A DNA stretch of 64,000 bases from Pseudomonas fluvialis (GCF_014207935.1 NZ_JACHLL010000001.1:930001-994000); one strand, 5' to 3'; counted from the first letter of the stretch, positions 38,019-46,721 are shown. Notes: generated by a model from the sequence alone, not told the origin. Numbers and translations are program-made.

Positions 38019-38614
38019 GGCGCTGGCTGCTGGGAGGCAGCGTGCTGGCTGCAGCCGCAGTAGCGGCCAGCGTGGTCTGGTTTGGCTCGTTGCCACCGGC
38101 GGCGGAGCCTATGACTGCCCCGCCGGTAACTGTTGCAGCGCCAGCACGTCAGGTAGCGCCCTTGCAGCCAGACCCGGTGGTATTCACGGTCGAAGCATTG
38201 CCAGCCGCCGCGGAGGCGCCGGCGGAGGTTGCGGCGCCAACGCTTTCTCCGGTCGAGGCGCAGGTGCTGATGCAGCTGATGGCCGAGCAGGGTGATCCGC
38301 GCATGCCGGCCAAGGGCGGGCTCAAGCCGCGGCAGCCTGCCTCGGCGGAGCAACTGGCCGATCCGCAGGCTTATGCGGCCTTCGAGGATGAGCAGACGCG
38401 CAGCCAGGTGCAGGCCTGGACCCGCGGCGTCGAGCAGATTCCGGCGATTCGCGAGCGCATTGCCCAGGCCGAGCAGGCGGGGGATCGCAGCAACGCCGAG
38501 CTGGATGAAGCGCGTGCCGCGCTGGTCCAGCTGGAGCAGCTGCAAAGTCAGCTGCAGCAGCAGGCGCCTCAGTTGCTGCCCAGTGGCCCGGCGCCTCAGG
38601 CACCCGCCGACTAA
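38015..38614 (+). CDS. Membrane-anchored periplasmic protein with a C-terminal coiled coil (unknown function)
   Basis: 199-residue protein not matching a family I can name. It has an N-terminal hydrophobic anchor (LLGGSVLAAAAVAASVVWF), then a Pro/Ala/Val-rich linker (about residues 25-85), and a Gln/Glu/Ala-rich helix likely to form a coiled coil (about 140-190, including AALVQLEQLQSQLQQQAPQLL). The start is GTG 38015, overlapping the preceding stop by 4 nt. It corresponds by position to P. aeruginosa PA0028. It may scaffold the upstream parvulin or PlcB at the membrane; that is inferred only from context. Confidence 0.72.
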   Translation: MRRWLLGGSVLAAAAVAASVVWFGSLPPAAEPMTAPPVTVAAPARQVAPLQPDPVVFTVEALPAAAEAPAEVAAPTLSPVEAQVLMQLMAEQGDPRMPAKGGLKPRQPASAEQLADPQAYAAFEDEQTRSQVQAWTRGVEQIPAIRERIAQAEQAGDRSNAELDEARAALVQLEQLQSQLQQQAPQLLPSGPAPQAPAD

Positions 38615-38753
38615 GCTTTCCGGACAGCCCTGCTGGCGTCGGCCGGCAGGGCCGCGCGGCATTGATCTGCGTCTATATGCCACATGACCCCGGGCGTATA
38701 ACTGAAACGATCACCCTGTGCGAACTCGCGCTTCTGCTCCCGGAAGGAACCCC

Positions 38754-39938
38754 ATGACCGATACCCCCAACACCACACCTGCCCCCGCCCTGACGACCTC
38801 TCCGGCCAAGAAGAGCCCGCCCCGCAGCCCGCGGCCGCGCCGTGCCCAGGCCGGTGATACCGCGCCCTCGCTGCAGCCCCGGCAACTTGAGCGCCACGCC
38901 GTGCAGGAAAAGACCGACGCGGCGCAGCAGGCCACCAGCGCGGCGCTCAAGGACATCCTCGCGCAGATTCCGCCGGGCGATACTGATACGCAGCTGAAAA
39001 CCCTGGAAACCTTCATGACCGGCCTCTCCGCCGATGATGCGCTGGCGCTGCGCAATGCCCTGCTCAGCCAGGAGAACGCACTGCCGTTCAACAAGCAGCC
39101 GGTGCACCCGGACGACGAGCTGGCCAAGGACTGGCGCCACGGCGGCTACCCGTACAAGAACCTGATGTCGCGGCGCAATTACGAGCGCGAGAAGTACCGC
39201 CTGCAGGTCGAGCTGCTCAAGCTGCAGGCCTGGGTCAAGGAGACCGGGCAGAAGGTGGTGATCCTCTTCGAGGGCCGTGATGCCGCCGGCAAGGGGGGGT
39301 CGATCAAGCGCTTCATGGAACACCTCAACCCGCGCGGCGCGCACATCGTCGCCCTGGAAAAACCCAGCGAGGCCGAGCGCGGCCAGTGGTACTTCCAGCG
39401 TTACGTGCAGCACCTGCCGACCGCAGGCGAAATCGTCATGTTCGACCGCAGCTGGTACAACCGCGCCGGGGTCGAGCGGGTCATGGGCTTCTGCTCGGAC
39501 GAGGAGTACCTGGAGTTCATGCGTCAGGCGCCGGAGTTCGAACGCATGCTGGCGCGCAACAACATCCACCTGATCAAGTTCTGGTTCTCGGTCAGCCGCG
39601 AAGAGCAGCGCCGGCGTTTCAAGGAGCGCGAAAAACACCCGCTCAAGCAGTGGAAACTCAGCCCCATCGACCTGGCTTCGCTGGACAAGTGGGACGATTA
39701 CACCAAGGCCAAGGAAGCGATGTTCTTCTACACCGATACTGCCGATGCGCCGTGGACGGTGATCAAGTCCAACTGCAAGAAGCGCGCACGTCTGAATGCC
39801 ATGCGCTACGTGCTACACAAGCTGCCGTATGCCGGCAAGGACCTGAAGGCCATCGGCGCTCTCGACCCGTTGATCGTCGGCCGCGCCAATGTGGTCTACG
39901 AGCGCGGCGAGCACGTGGCGGATGTGCCGCTGCTGTAA
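38754..39938 (+). CDS. ppk2: Polyphosphate kinase 2
   Basis: 394-residue PPK2-family kinase, which transfers phosphate between polyphosphate and nucleotides. The catalytic core has Walker [11 protein letters not shown] (about residues 173-182), Walker [11 protein letters not shown] (about 231-240), and the lid with [16 protein letters not shown] (about 280-295). The first 90 residues or so are Pro/Ala/Thr/Lys-rich low-complexity followed by a helical segment, longer than in minimal PPK2 proteins. The start at 38754 follows GGAAGGA by 5 nt. It is a single-domain (class I-like) enzyme judging from length; nucleotide preference is not visible. Confidence 0.92.
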   Translation: MTDTPNTTPAPALTTSPAKKSPPRSPRPRRAQAGDTAPSLQPRQLERHAVQEKTDAAQQATSAALKDILAQIPPGDTDTQLKTLETFMTGLSADDALALRNALLSQENALPFNKQPVHPDDELAKDWRHGGYPYKNLMSRRNYEREKYRLQVELLKLQAWVKETGQKVVILFEGRDAAGKGGSIKRFMEHLNPRGAHIVALEKPSEAERGQWYFQRYVQHLPTAGEIVMFDRSWYNRAGVERVMGFCSDEEYLEFMRQAPEFERMLARNNIHLIKFWFSVSREEQRRRFKEREKHPLKQWKLSPIDLASLDKWDDYTKAKEAMFFYTDTADAPWTVIKSNCKKRARLNAMRYVLHKLPYAGKDLKAIGALDPLIVGRANVVYERGEHVADVPLL

Positions 39939-40012
39939 GTCGTCTTTCACAGATCAGTCCGAGCGGGCGGCGCGGTTATACTGCGCCGTCCTTTTTTCAT
40001 TTCCCGGTAGAG

Positions 40013-40930
40013 ATGTCCGTGAAGATTCGCCAAACCCTTATCGGCCTGCTGCTCGGCAGCGCCCTGCTCTCCCCGCTGGCCGTCGCTGCCAACAAGGCTC
40101 CTGCGGTGCAGGAGCTGGCCTCCGGCAGCGCCCTGCTGGTCGACCTGAAGACCAATCAGGTGCTCTATTCCAGCAACCCCGACCTGCAGGCGCCGATCGC
40201 CTCGGTGACCAAGCTGATGACCGCCATGGTCACCCTCGACGCCAAGCTGCCGCTGGATCAGCAGCTGCCGGTGGTGATCAAGGATGTGCCGGAAATGCGC
40301 GGCATCTATTCGCGCGTGCGCCTGGGCAGCGAACTGAGTCGCCGTGACATGCTGCAACTGACCCTGATGAGTTCCGAGAACCGCGCGGCCGCCAGCCTGG
40401 CGCACCATTACCCGGGCGGTGTGCCGGCGTTCATCGCGGCGATGAACGCCAAGGCCAAGGCGCTGGGCATGAGCCACACGCGCTACCGTGATCCGACCGG
40501 GCTGTCCGAGGGCAATGTCTCCACCGCCAATGATCTGGTCAAGCTGCTCAGAGCCAGCCAGCAGTACCCGCTGATCAGCCAGTTCAGCACCACCCGCGAG
40601 AAGACCCAGGCCTTCCGCAAGCCAAACTACACCCTGGGTTTTCGCAACACCAACAGTCTGGTGCACAAGCCCAACTGGAGCATCCAGCTGACCAAGACCG
40701 GCTTCACCAACGCCGCCGGTCACTGCCTGGTGATGCGCACGCAGATGGCCGGCAAGCCGGTGGCCTTCGTGGTGCTCGACTCCTTCGGCAAGCTGACGCA
40801 CATGGCCGACGCCAACCGCCTGAAGAAGTGGATCGAAACCGGCAAGATCACCCCGGTGGCGCCGGCGGCGCTGGCTTACAAGCAGCAGAAGATGGCCCAG
40901 CGCGCCCGTTTGGTACAGGCGGCGCAGTAA
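40013..40930 (+). CDS. pbpG: D-alanyl-D-alanine endopeptidase (penicillin-binding protein 7)
   Basis: 305-residue low-molecular-weight PBP that cleaves peptide cross-links in peptidoglycan. The signal peptide runs to about residue 25 ([16 protein letters not shown]). All three serine-peptidase motifs are present: SVTK (active Ser about residue 65), SEN (about residue 120) and KTG (about residue 227). The ATG at 40013 is inside a much longer open frame that overlaps ppk2; only the part from 40013 is coding. A TATACT hexamer at 39977-39982 may be its -10 element, without a clear -35. Confidence 0.93.
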   Translation: MSVKIRQTLIGLLLGSALLSPLAVAANKAPAVQELASGSALLVDLKTNQVLYSSNPDLQAPIASVTKLMTAMVTLDAKLPLDQQLPVVIKDVPEMRGIYSRVRLGSELSRRDMLQLTLMSSENRAAASLAHHYPGGVPAFIAAMNAKAKALGMSHTRYRDPTGLSEGNVSTANDLVKLLRASQQYPLISQFSTTREKTQAFRKPNYTLGFRNTNSLVHKPNWSIQLTKTGFTNAAGHCLVMRTQMAGKPVAFVVLDSFGKLTHMADANRLKKWIETGKITPVAPAALAYKQQKMAQRARLVQAAQ

Positions 40931-41024
40931 TTGCGCTAACCGGCCAGGCGGAAGTGCGCTGTTCGAGCGTAGCGAGAAAGATGGATTCGTACCTTTTGGG
41001 GAATGTCGGAGGGAGTCAGGCGAT

Positions 41025-42056
41025 ATGGACAGGCTAAGTGAGCAACAGTGGCGCGACTTTGACGAGAATGGTTTCGTTCGTCTGGGCCAGTTGCTGGAAC
41101 CGGAATCCATTGTCGAGTTCGCGCGGCGGGCCGATGAACTGGCCAGCGGAACGCTCGTCAATCCCCAGATCCAGCTGCAGCTGGATACAGGCGGTGATTA
41201 TGACGCCTTGCCAGGGGTGGTTAGCCAACTGACCGAAGGTACTCGGCTGTACCGCAAGGTGCAGGGGCTGGAGCATGACGAGCTGTTCCTGCCGCTGGTC
41301 AGACACCCGGTGTTTGAGGGTATCTGCGCTCGTCTATACGGTCCGCACGCTCCCGTTTCCCTGTTTCGCGCGATGATCATGAACAAGCCTGCGGGCCAGG
41401 GCACTTACCTGCCCTGGCATCAGGATGGCGGGGATGTCTGGGCGCTGGATCGCGATCCGCTGGTGACGGTCTGGGTGGCACTTGATCCGGCTACTCGTGC
41501 CAATGGCTGCCTTGAGGTGATCCCGGGTTCTCACCGCCTAGGTCTGCTCAGCGAGCGGGGCAGCACCTTGAGTACGGAGGACGCAGAGCGTCACTGCCCT
41601 GCCGACCGAGTGTTGTCGCTAGAGCTGGAAGCGGGTCATGGACTGCTGCTACATAACTGGCTGTTGCATCGCTCGGGCATCAATCCGTCCAGTCAGCCTC
41701 GCCGGGCATTCACCGCCTGCTATCTGGATGGCCGTACCCGTGGCGTGCTGACCGGTAATCACTTTCCAGTGATATTTGGCCGTCTCGATCCGGCGCCGCA
41801 CCACTATGTCCGCCAGTTGCATGTCGATCTCGCCGCTCTTCGGCATGCTCATGGTACTGCCGAGCACTATGCCCATGATCTCGAGGCTGAGGTCGAGCGT
41901 CTGCGCGCCAAGCTCGGCGAGGCCGAGAGCTATGCGCGGAGTCTGGAGCAGGAACGCGCTGCCCGGCTGTTGCAGGATTCAACGGTGCCGCTTCAGGCAA
42001 GCGCAGCACCGCGGCGGGGATGGCTGGCGCGGTTGCGCGGAGATGGAGCGCATTGA
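41025..42056 (+). CDS. Phytanoyl-CoA dioxygenase (PhyH)-family protein with a C-terminal coiled coil
   Basis: 343-residue Fe(II)/2-oxoglutarate-type oxygenase. The facial triad is visible as the His-x-Asp in WHQDGG (about residues 131-133) and a distal His in LHNWLLHRSG (about residue 215). The 2-oxoglutarate-binding Arg is probably in QPRRAFTACYLDG. After about residue 275 comes an acidic/basic heptad-like tail (AEHYAHDLEAEVERL, AESYARSLEQERAA). Family members hydroxylate varied small molecules or glycans, and the substrate here is unknown. GGAGGG precedes the ATG. Its stop overlaps the next start by one base (TGATG), so the two act together. Confidence 0.82.
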   Translation: MDRLSEQQWRDFDENGFVRLGQLLEPESIVEFARRADELASGTLVNPQIQLQLDTGGDYDALPGVVSQLTEGTRLYRKVQGLEHDELFLPLVRHPVFEGICARLYGPHAPVSLFRAMIMNKPAGQGTYLPWHQDGGDVWALDRDPLVTVWVALDPATRANGCLEVIPGSHRLGLLSERGSTLSTEDAERHCPADRVLSLELEAGHGLLLHNWLLHRSGINPSSQPRRAFTACYLDGRTRGVLTGNHFPVIFGRLDPAPHHYVRQLHVDLAALRHAHGTAEHYAHDLEAEVERLRAKLGEAESYARSLEQERAARLLQDSTVPLQASAAPRRGWLARLRGDGAH

Positions 42057-43888
42057 TGCGCCGGCCGGTGGCGGCAGAGCAGGTTGAATCCATCCGGCAC
42101 GTGCTAATGGTCGGCGATCTGGCTGGGCCGGCCCAGTTTCATGTTGGCGACGAGGCGATGCTGGCGTGCAATCTGTCGATGCTGCGCAGGCTGTTGCCGA
42201 ATGCCCGTTTCACACTGCTTTCGCGCGATCCTTCGGCTAGCGCCACACGTTATGCTGCAGACGCGCTGTGCCCCCCTGGTTTTGCCGAGGTTTCTGCCGA
42301 TCGGCGACTCGAACTAGGTCGGATCGATACTTGGCAGCAACAGGCCGAGGTTTCCCCCGAGCACTTGCCGGCGTCGCTGCAGGCATTACTTGAGGCCGAT
42401 CTGCTGATCATCTCGGGTGGCGGTAACCTGTCCAGCTCTTGGCCCGAGCACATTCTGGACCGTCTGGCGCTGGTGCGCATTGCCCGGCAGCGAAGAATTC
42501 CAGTATTGATTTTCGGTCAGACCCTGGGCCCCAATCTGACTGCGGTTGATCGTGAGCTGGTGGCAGAAATTCTCGACTCAGCCGCCTGGGTTGGCGTGCG
42601 CGAAGCGCCTTCGCTTGCCTTGGCTGTTGAACTTGGGCTTGAGCCGTCACGCATCGACTTTCAGCTCGACGATGCCATGGGGTTGCTTTCCACACCCTGC
42701 GATTTGCTGCAAAGCGCCTGGCCTGCGGCTCGCAAGCAAGGTCCGTTGATTGCTTTGACCTTGCATCCGCAGTTCTTGGGCGAGACACGTGCCTGTTGGC
42801 TCGACGCCCTGACTATTGAGCTGGATAGGGTCGTGGCCGAGCTGGATGCGCGTCTTTTGTTCATTCCCCATTGCAGTGATTGGAAGGATGGCCAGGACGA
42901 AGGGGATCGTAGCGTGGGGCTGGCCTTGCGCGAGCGCTTGCAGCGGCCCTCCGCCCTTCATGTTCTGCCAGTGCAGGATGCTGCTCAGACGGCCTGGCTC
43001 ACCCGCCAGGCCGATCTGGTGGTGAGTTCTCGCTATCACCCGTTGATCTTCGCCTTGGCCGAGAGCTGCCCGTGTCTGGGGTTAGCCTGCGACTCCTACA
43101 CGCTGATCAAGCTGCAGGGCGCGTTGGCCCATGCCGGCCTGGACTCAGAGTTGCTGGTGATGCGCGCGCGTCGCTGGGACGGCTTGGCGCAGGTGATCAT
43201 CCAGCGTTGCCGTTGTCCGGTGCAGCCTGTGCCGGCTTGGCAGGTTCGCTTGGATGGGCATATCCGAGAGCGCGAACGACGGTTGGCGGACTGGCTGGAG
43301 CGGCGGCAGCAGGGATTGCCCACGCCGGCACCAGGCTATGTCGATGATGGGCGATTGGCTGCTCTGGCCCATCTGCTGAGCGGGACGGCTCAGGCACACC
43401 AGGTACAGGCCAGGGAGCTTGAGCTTCAGGCCAGTGTCGACTATTGGCAGGATAGCGCGCAGGCTGCTCAGCACTATGTGCAGGACTTGCATATGGCCCT
43501 GCAGCGACAGGCGGACGAGCGCCGCCGCCTGCATGAGACGCTCGAGTCGACCATTCGCCGGGCCGAGCTGGCGGAGCAGTATGCGCACAGTCTGGAACTT
43601 GAGCGCCGGTTGGCGGACTGGCTCGAGCTTCAGGCCAGTGTCGACCACTGGAAGGACAGCGCGCAGGCCGCTCAGCACTATGCGCTGGATCTGCATGTGG
43701 CCCTGCAGCGACAAGCGGACGAGCACCTCCGTCTGCATGAGGCGCTCGAGTCGACCATATGCCGGGCTGAGCTGGCGGAACAGTATGCGTACAGCCTGGA
43801 GCTTGAGCGACAGAGGTGGCATGAACAGGAACCAGCCGGGGAACTGAATGAGCAGTGCACGGCACCTGAGTTCGTGACACGTTTGTGA
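42056..43888 (+). CDS. Polysaccharide pyruvyl transferase-family protein with C-terminal coiled-coil repeats
   Basis: 610-residue protein. Residues 15-400 or so resemble the polysaccharide pyruvyl transferase / CsaB-like fold: HVGDEAMLACNLSML (about 29-43), LLIISGGGNLSSSWPEH (about 116-132), and VVSSRYHPLIFAL (about 321-333). The C-terminal 180 residues are a charged helical region including two near-identical 68-residue units (43421-43813). The start at 42056 overlaps the upstream stop (TGATG). Family members add ketal pyruvate to cell-wall or capsule sugars, but related proteins are glycosyl or peptidyl modifiers, so the exact reaction is not established. Confidence 0.78.
   Translation: MRRPVAAEQVESIRHVLMVGDLAGPAQFHVGDEAMLACNLSMLRRLLPNARFTLLSRDPSASATRYAADALCPPGFAEVSADRRLELGRIDTWQQQAEVSPEHLPASLQALLEADLLIISGGGNLSSSWPEHILDRLALVRIARQRRIPVLIFGQTLGPNLTAVDRELVAEILDSAAWVGVREAPSLALAVELGLEPSRIDFQLDDAMGLLSTPCDLLQSAWPAARKQGPLIALTLHPQFLGETRACWLDALTIELDRVVAELDARLLFIPHCSDWKDGQDEGDRSVGLALRERLQRPSALHVLPVQDAAQTAWLTRQADLVVSSRYHPLIFALAESCPCLGLACDSYTLIKLQGALAHAGLDSELLVMRARRWDGLAQVIIQRCRCPVQPVPAWQVRLDGHIRERERRLADWLERRQQGLPTPAPGYVDDGRLAALAHLLSGTAQAHQVQARELELQASVDYWQDSAQAAQHYVQDLHMALQRQADERRRLHETLESTIRRAELAEQYAHSLELERRLADWLELQASVDHWKDSAQAAQHYALDLHVALQRQADEHLRLHEALESTICRAELAEQYAYSLELERQRWHEQEPAGELNEQCTAPEFVTRL
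43421..43813 (+). repeat. 204-bp tandem repeat (about 1.9 copies) encoding 68-residue coiled-coil units
   Basis: The unit starting GAGCTTCAGGCCAGTGTCGA at 43421 recurs at 43625 with most bases unchanged; differences are spread along it. In protein the units read ELQASVDYWQDSAQAAQHY and ELQASVDHWKDSAQAAQHY and end in AELAEQYA(H/Y)SLELER. The period of exactly 68 codons keeps the frame. Confidence 0.9.
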
Positions 43889-43958
43889 GTGACGAGTGAG
43901 CAGAGCCGAAAGTGTCAGGACGGTGGCCGTGGGTTGCTTGTCCAATCGGCTTGAGCGC

Positions 43959-44990
43959 CTAATGTCTGTCCTGCGGGTGATGGTGGTTCAGCCAGTCTAG
44001 AAAGCTTCCAGGGCCGCAGGCGAATGGATCTTCAAGCGGCCAGGCTTTGGCGGTTCGGCGGTACAGGCTGCGCATTTCTGCGGTGATCGGTTGGCCATTG
44101 GCAAAATGCTCCCAAGAGCTGCACCAGCCCAGCGCTTGCTCGTGACCAGCGTCAAGCAGGCGCCTGCTGTAGCTGTGCATCAACTCCAGCAGCGTTGAGT
44201 TGCCTCTGGGGTCCAGCCATTCGGCATGCCCGCTCAAGAGCTCGGGACGCAGTGGGTCGAAGCCACTGAAATGCACCAGGCGGCAGAGCTGGTCGCCGCA
44301 GTACAGGGCCTCCTCGTCCTGGCTCAACGGATTCTCGGCAAGGTTCCAGTGGGCCAGATTGCACCCGGAATTTCGAAGCACTCCTAGGCGCTCGAACAGG
44401 GCAGGTGCCAGATCCAGCCAGCGTTGGTCGTAATACATACCTTCGGCCACCGAGTTCTGCGCGTGCTGGACCAGGCGTTCCTGCCACCAGGCGAGGAAGG
44501 CGCGGCCCTGGGGTTCGTCGCTGACGCCGATTACCCCGCCGTTGAACTGTCCCGCCCTGAGTATTTCCAGTTCGCGCTCTGTGGCCATTGGGCCGCTGGC
44601 AGGCTGGAGCAAATGCGGTGTGAGCAATACGGCCTGTTGCTGTAGCGCTTCCAGCAGTGGGCTCAGTGGCGCGGTAACCAGCATGTCCGGATCAAGGAAC
44701 AGGACATGCTGATGCCCTTGGTCGAGTAGATACTCCAGCAGGAAGGGCTTGAGCGCGGCGGCACGCTGCTTGATGTCGTAACGAAAGCAGAACAGACGTT
44801 GCTCCGTTATACCGAGTCGGGCAAAGGGCAGCAGGTCGTACGGTTCGGTGGCCGGGTCCAGTTCTCCAGCGAGTTCGTCTGCCAGCAGCACCTGCAGTCG
44901 CAACTCGGGATGCTGCTGGCGCAGCGAGTTGGCTAGAACGCGTACTCGTGGCAGGTAATTCTTTGCGGCAATGCTGGCAATGAGCGTCAT
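43959..44990 (-). CDS. Predicted glycosyltransferase (GT-A fold, DxD present)
   Basis: 343-residue cytosolic protein. An N-terminal Rossmann-like nucleotide-sugar region (MTLIASIAAKNYLPRVRVLA, LQVLLADE) is followed by FLDPDMLV with the metal-binding D-x-D at residues 100-102. Later conserved blocks are AGQFNGGVIGV, YYDQRWLDLAP and SGCNLAHWNL. These resemble GT8-like or related sugar transferases, but donor and acceptor are unknown. I chose ATG 44990, which overlaps the upstream stop by 4 nt (ATGA); an in-frame ATG 7 codons earlier is less likely. It is clearly paralogous to the next gene. Confidence 0.78.
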   Translation of the reverse strand: MTLIASIAAKNYLPRVRVLANSLRQQHPELRLQVLLADELAGELDPATEPYDLLPFARLGITEQRLFCFRYDIKQRAAALKPFLLEYLLDQGHQHVLFLDPDMLVTAPLSPLLEALQQQAVLLTPHLLQPASGPMATERELEILRAGQFNGGVIGVSDEPQGRAFLAWWQERLVQHAQNSVAEGMYYDQRWLDLAPALFERLGVLRNSGCNLAHWNLAENPLSQDEEALYCGDQLCRLVHFSGFDPLRPELLSGHAEWLDPRGNSTLLELMHSYSRRLLDAGHEQALGWCSSWEHFANGQPITAEMRSLYRRTAKAWPLEDPFACGPGSFLDWLNHHHPQDRH

Positions 44991-46189
44991 GCCTCTGACT
45001 CCGGCAGCCACGCTCGATCCAGGGCGAATTCGCGCCAGCCGGTATTGCGAATCCAGCCGATAAGGCCTGCATGGTCAGCGCCGAACGGATCGGGATAGGC
45101 AGCCATCACATCCTCGCGACGCTGGTAGAGCGCGAACCACAGGCGCGTCAGTGCCGGGCGATCGGTCCGCTGAGGCTGGCGCAGCCAGGCGAAGAAGCTG
45201 TTGATGCCGCATGCAAAGGGGTTACCGAACTGCACGATATCCTTGCCCATACCAAGATAGAGTTCGCGGACGATCGGTGGAATCGCCATGCCGTTGGCGA
45301 AGCGATCCCAGGCATAGGGCCATTGCCGGCAGCGTTCATGCCCGGCTGCTAGCAACTCTTCCTTGTAGTGCTGGAATACCCGGCCTGCGTCGCTCAATTG
45401 GTCCAGTGTCAATCGGTCGAAGTAGCGGGTGGCCTGATTCGGCGCCGCGCCGTCGAAGCCGCTGAAGCGGAACAGGCTGCAGGGAACGCCGTCGACCAAT
45501 GGCTGTGTGCCCGACCAGCACACCTTCCGTTCCGGCAGGTGCCAGTGGCCAACATTGCAGCCCGGATCGCGTAACACCTCTACGTTTTCGAAAAGCCAGG
45601 GTGCCAGATCCAGCCAGCGTTGCTCGTAATGCAATCCAGCGGCTACATCATGGCGACAACTCAGTTCCACTCGCTGTCGCCACCAGGCCAGGAAGTCATG
45701 GGTGCTGCGGCAATCGCGCAGGCCGAGGATACCGCCGTTGTAGGTGCCGGCCTGCAGAATAGCCAGTTCGCGTTGCAGGTGGTTTTCCCCTCGCAGCGGC
45801 TCAAGCAGGTGGGGGGTAAGTACCAGGCTGGCTTTTTCCAGGGCCTGGAGCAACGAGTCCAGTCGCCCGAGTACCAGGCTTTCCTGTTTGATGAATATCA
45901 CTCGTTGGAAACGCCCCAGCAGGTGCTGGAGCAACACGGGTGTCAGGGCGTAGCTCAGGGGCAGCTGCTCGTAGCGCAGGCACCAGGGCAAAAGGTCTTC
46001 CTTGCCGAGCGTATCCAGGGTCAGTAGTTCAAAGTCTTCGGTGTTTGAGTCGAGTAGCTCGTTTGGCTCATCGGCAAGCAGGACGAAAAAAGGTACGCCA
46101 GGATGATGTTGACGGAAGGAGTGACTGATTACGCGAGCCAGTGCCAGATGGCGCTTGGCGACTATGGTGGCTGCTGCAAGAGCTGACAT
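44987..46189 (-). CDS. Predicted glycosyltransferase paralogue with altered DxD
   Basis: 400-residue protein, co-linear with its downstream neighbour over most of its length: HPGVPFFVLLADEP, LVLTPHLLEPL, AGTYNGGILGL, YEQRWLDLAPWLFE, DPGCNVGHWHL and NPFACGINSFFAWL all have counterparts. At the place of the neighbour's D-P-D it has K-Q-E (IFIKQESLV, residues 101-103). It also has a 60-residue C-terminal extension (REDVMAAYPDPFGADHAGLIGWIRN). The ATG at 46189 is taken as start; the frame is open to 46246. It is either catalytically divergent or a structural partner of the neighbour. Confidence 0.75.
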   Translation of the reverse strand: MSALAAATIVAKRHLALARVISHSFRQHHPGVPFFVLLADEPNELLDSNTEDFELLTLDTLGKEDLLPWCLRYEQLPLSYALTPVLLQHLLGRFQRVIFIKQESLVLGRLDSLLQALEKASLVLTPHLLEPLRGENHLQRELAILQAGTYNGGILGLRDCRSTHDFLAWWRQRVELSCRHDVAAGLHYEQRWLDLAPWLFENVEVLRDPGCNVGHWHLPERKVCWSGTQPLVDGVPCSLFRFSGFDGAAPNQATRYFDRLTLDQLSDAGRVFQHYKEELLAAGHERCRQWPYAWDRFANGMAIPPIVRELYLGMGKDIVQFGNPFACGINSFFAWLRQPQRTDRPALTRLWFALYQRREDVMAAYPDPFGADHAGLIGWIRNTGWREFALDRAWLPESEA

Positions 46190-46306
46190 GCGTCTTCTCG
46201 TCTGGGAACGAGGCGAGATGAAGCAACAAAAGCGCATCCATCGCAAGCGTGGTCGACGCGCGTCCGGCTATTGGGGCGCGCTTAGCAAGTCAGATCTGTG
46301 TGGCCG

Positions 46307-46519
46307 CTACAGGTCGTAGCTACGACTCCAGCCACTGACCGGCCTTCGGTCCTTACCGCTACGGCGGTCTTCCTGGAAGCGGATCATCTCGCGGCGATCC
46401 GGCGTCTGCCGGCGATCGCTTTTGCTGCGGCCGTCGACCTGATAGACGCTGGTTGGACGGCTGAGCTCGCGGGCTTCGAACACGGCTTTGGCGCTGGGTG
46501 GAACGGTGTCGAGGGGCAT
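46307..46519 (-). CDS. Small basic protein with four Asp-Arg-Arg motifs (unknown)
   Basis: 70-residue protein of no function known to me. Its C-terminal half carries DRR at residues 35-37, 41-43, 51-53 and 57-59 in a strongly charged context (RSKSDRRQTPDRREMIRFQE). No signal peptide or membrane helix is seen. A good Shine-Dalgarno (GGGAGA, 7 nt before ATG) supports translation. It lies 117 nt upstream of the glycosyltransferase pair on the same strand, and 178 nt separate it from the trpA terminator. A nucleic-acid or polyanion contact is a guess from charge only. Confidence 0.65.
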   Translation of the reverse strand: MPLDTVPPSAKAVFEARELSRPTSVYQVDGRSKSDRRQTPDRREMIRFQEDRRSGKDRRPVSGWSRSYDL

Positions 46520-46697
46520 GACAGATCTCCCAAGACTCCGACGCCTGCCGCAGGTGTGCAGCAGGGCATCACGTCGGGCTATTCGTTCACGCTAGTTCGC
46601 CCGGTGCCTGGCCGCCAGGCCGTTGGTCTGCCTGGGTGGCGGTGCCGACCAGTGGCTTCGTGCCACTGGCTCTTTGCTACGCCGAGCCAAAACAAAA

Positions 46698-46721
46698 AAG
46701 GCCAATCATAGGATTGGCCTT
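46698..46721 (-). terminator. Rho-independent terminator after trpA
   Basis: Perfect 10-bp stem AAGGCCAATC / GATTGGCCTT with a 4-nt loop, followed on the minus strand by TTTTGTTTTGG. It begins 22 nt past the trpA stop. The plus-strand side also ends in TTTTC, so it could work in both directions. Confidence 0.88.

Noticed and set aside
38627..38652. Inverted repeat GCCCTGC / GCAGGGC between the coiled-coil gene and ppk2
   Set aside because: A 7-bp stem with a long loop and no T-run; not a convincing terminator.
39386..40012. Long N-terminal extension of the pbpG frame overlapping ppk2
   Set aside because: It is an off-frame reading of ppk2. The PBP7 signal peptide begins at 40013.
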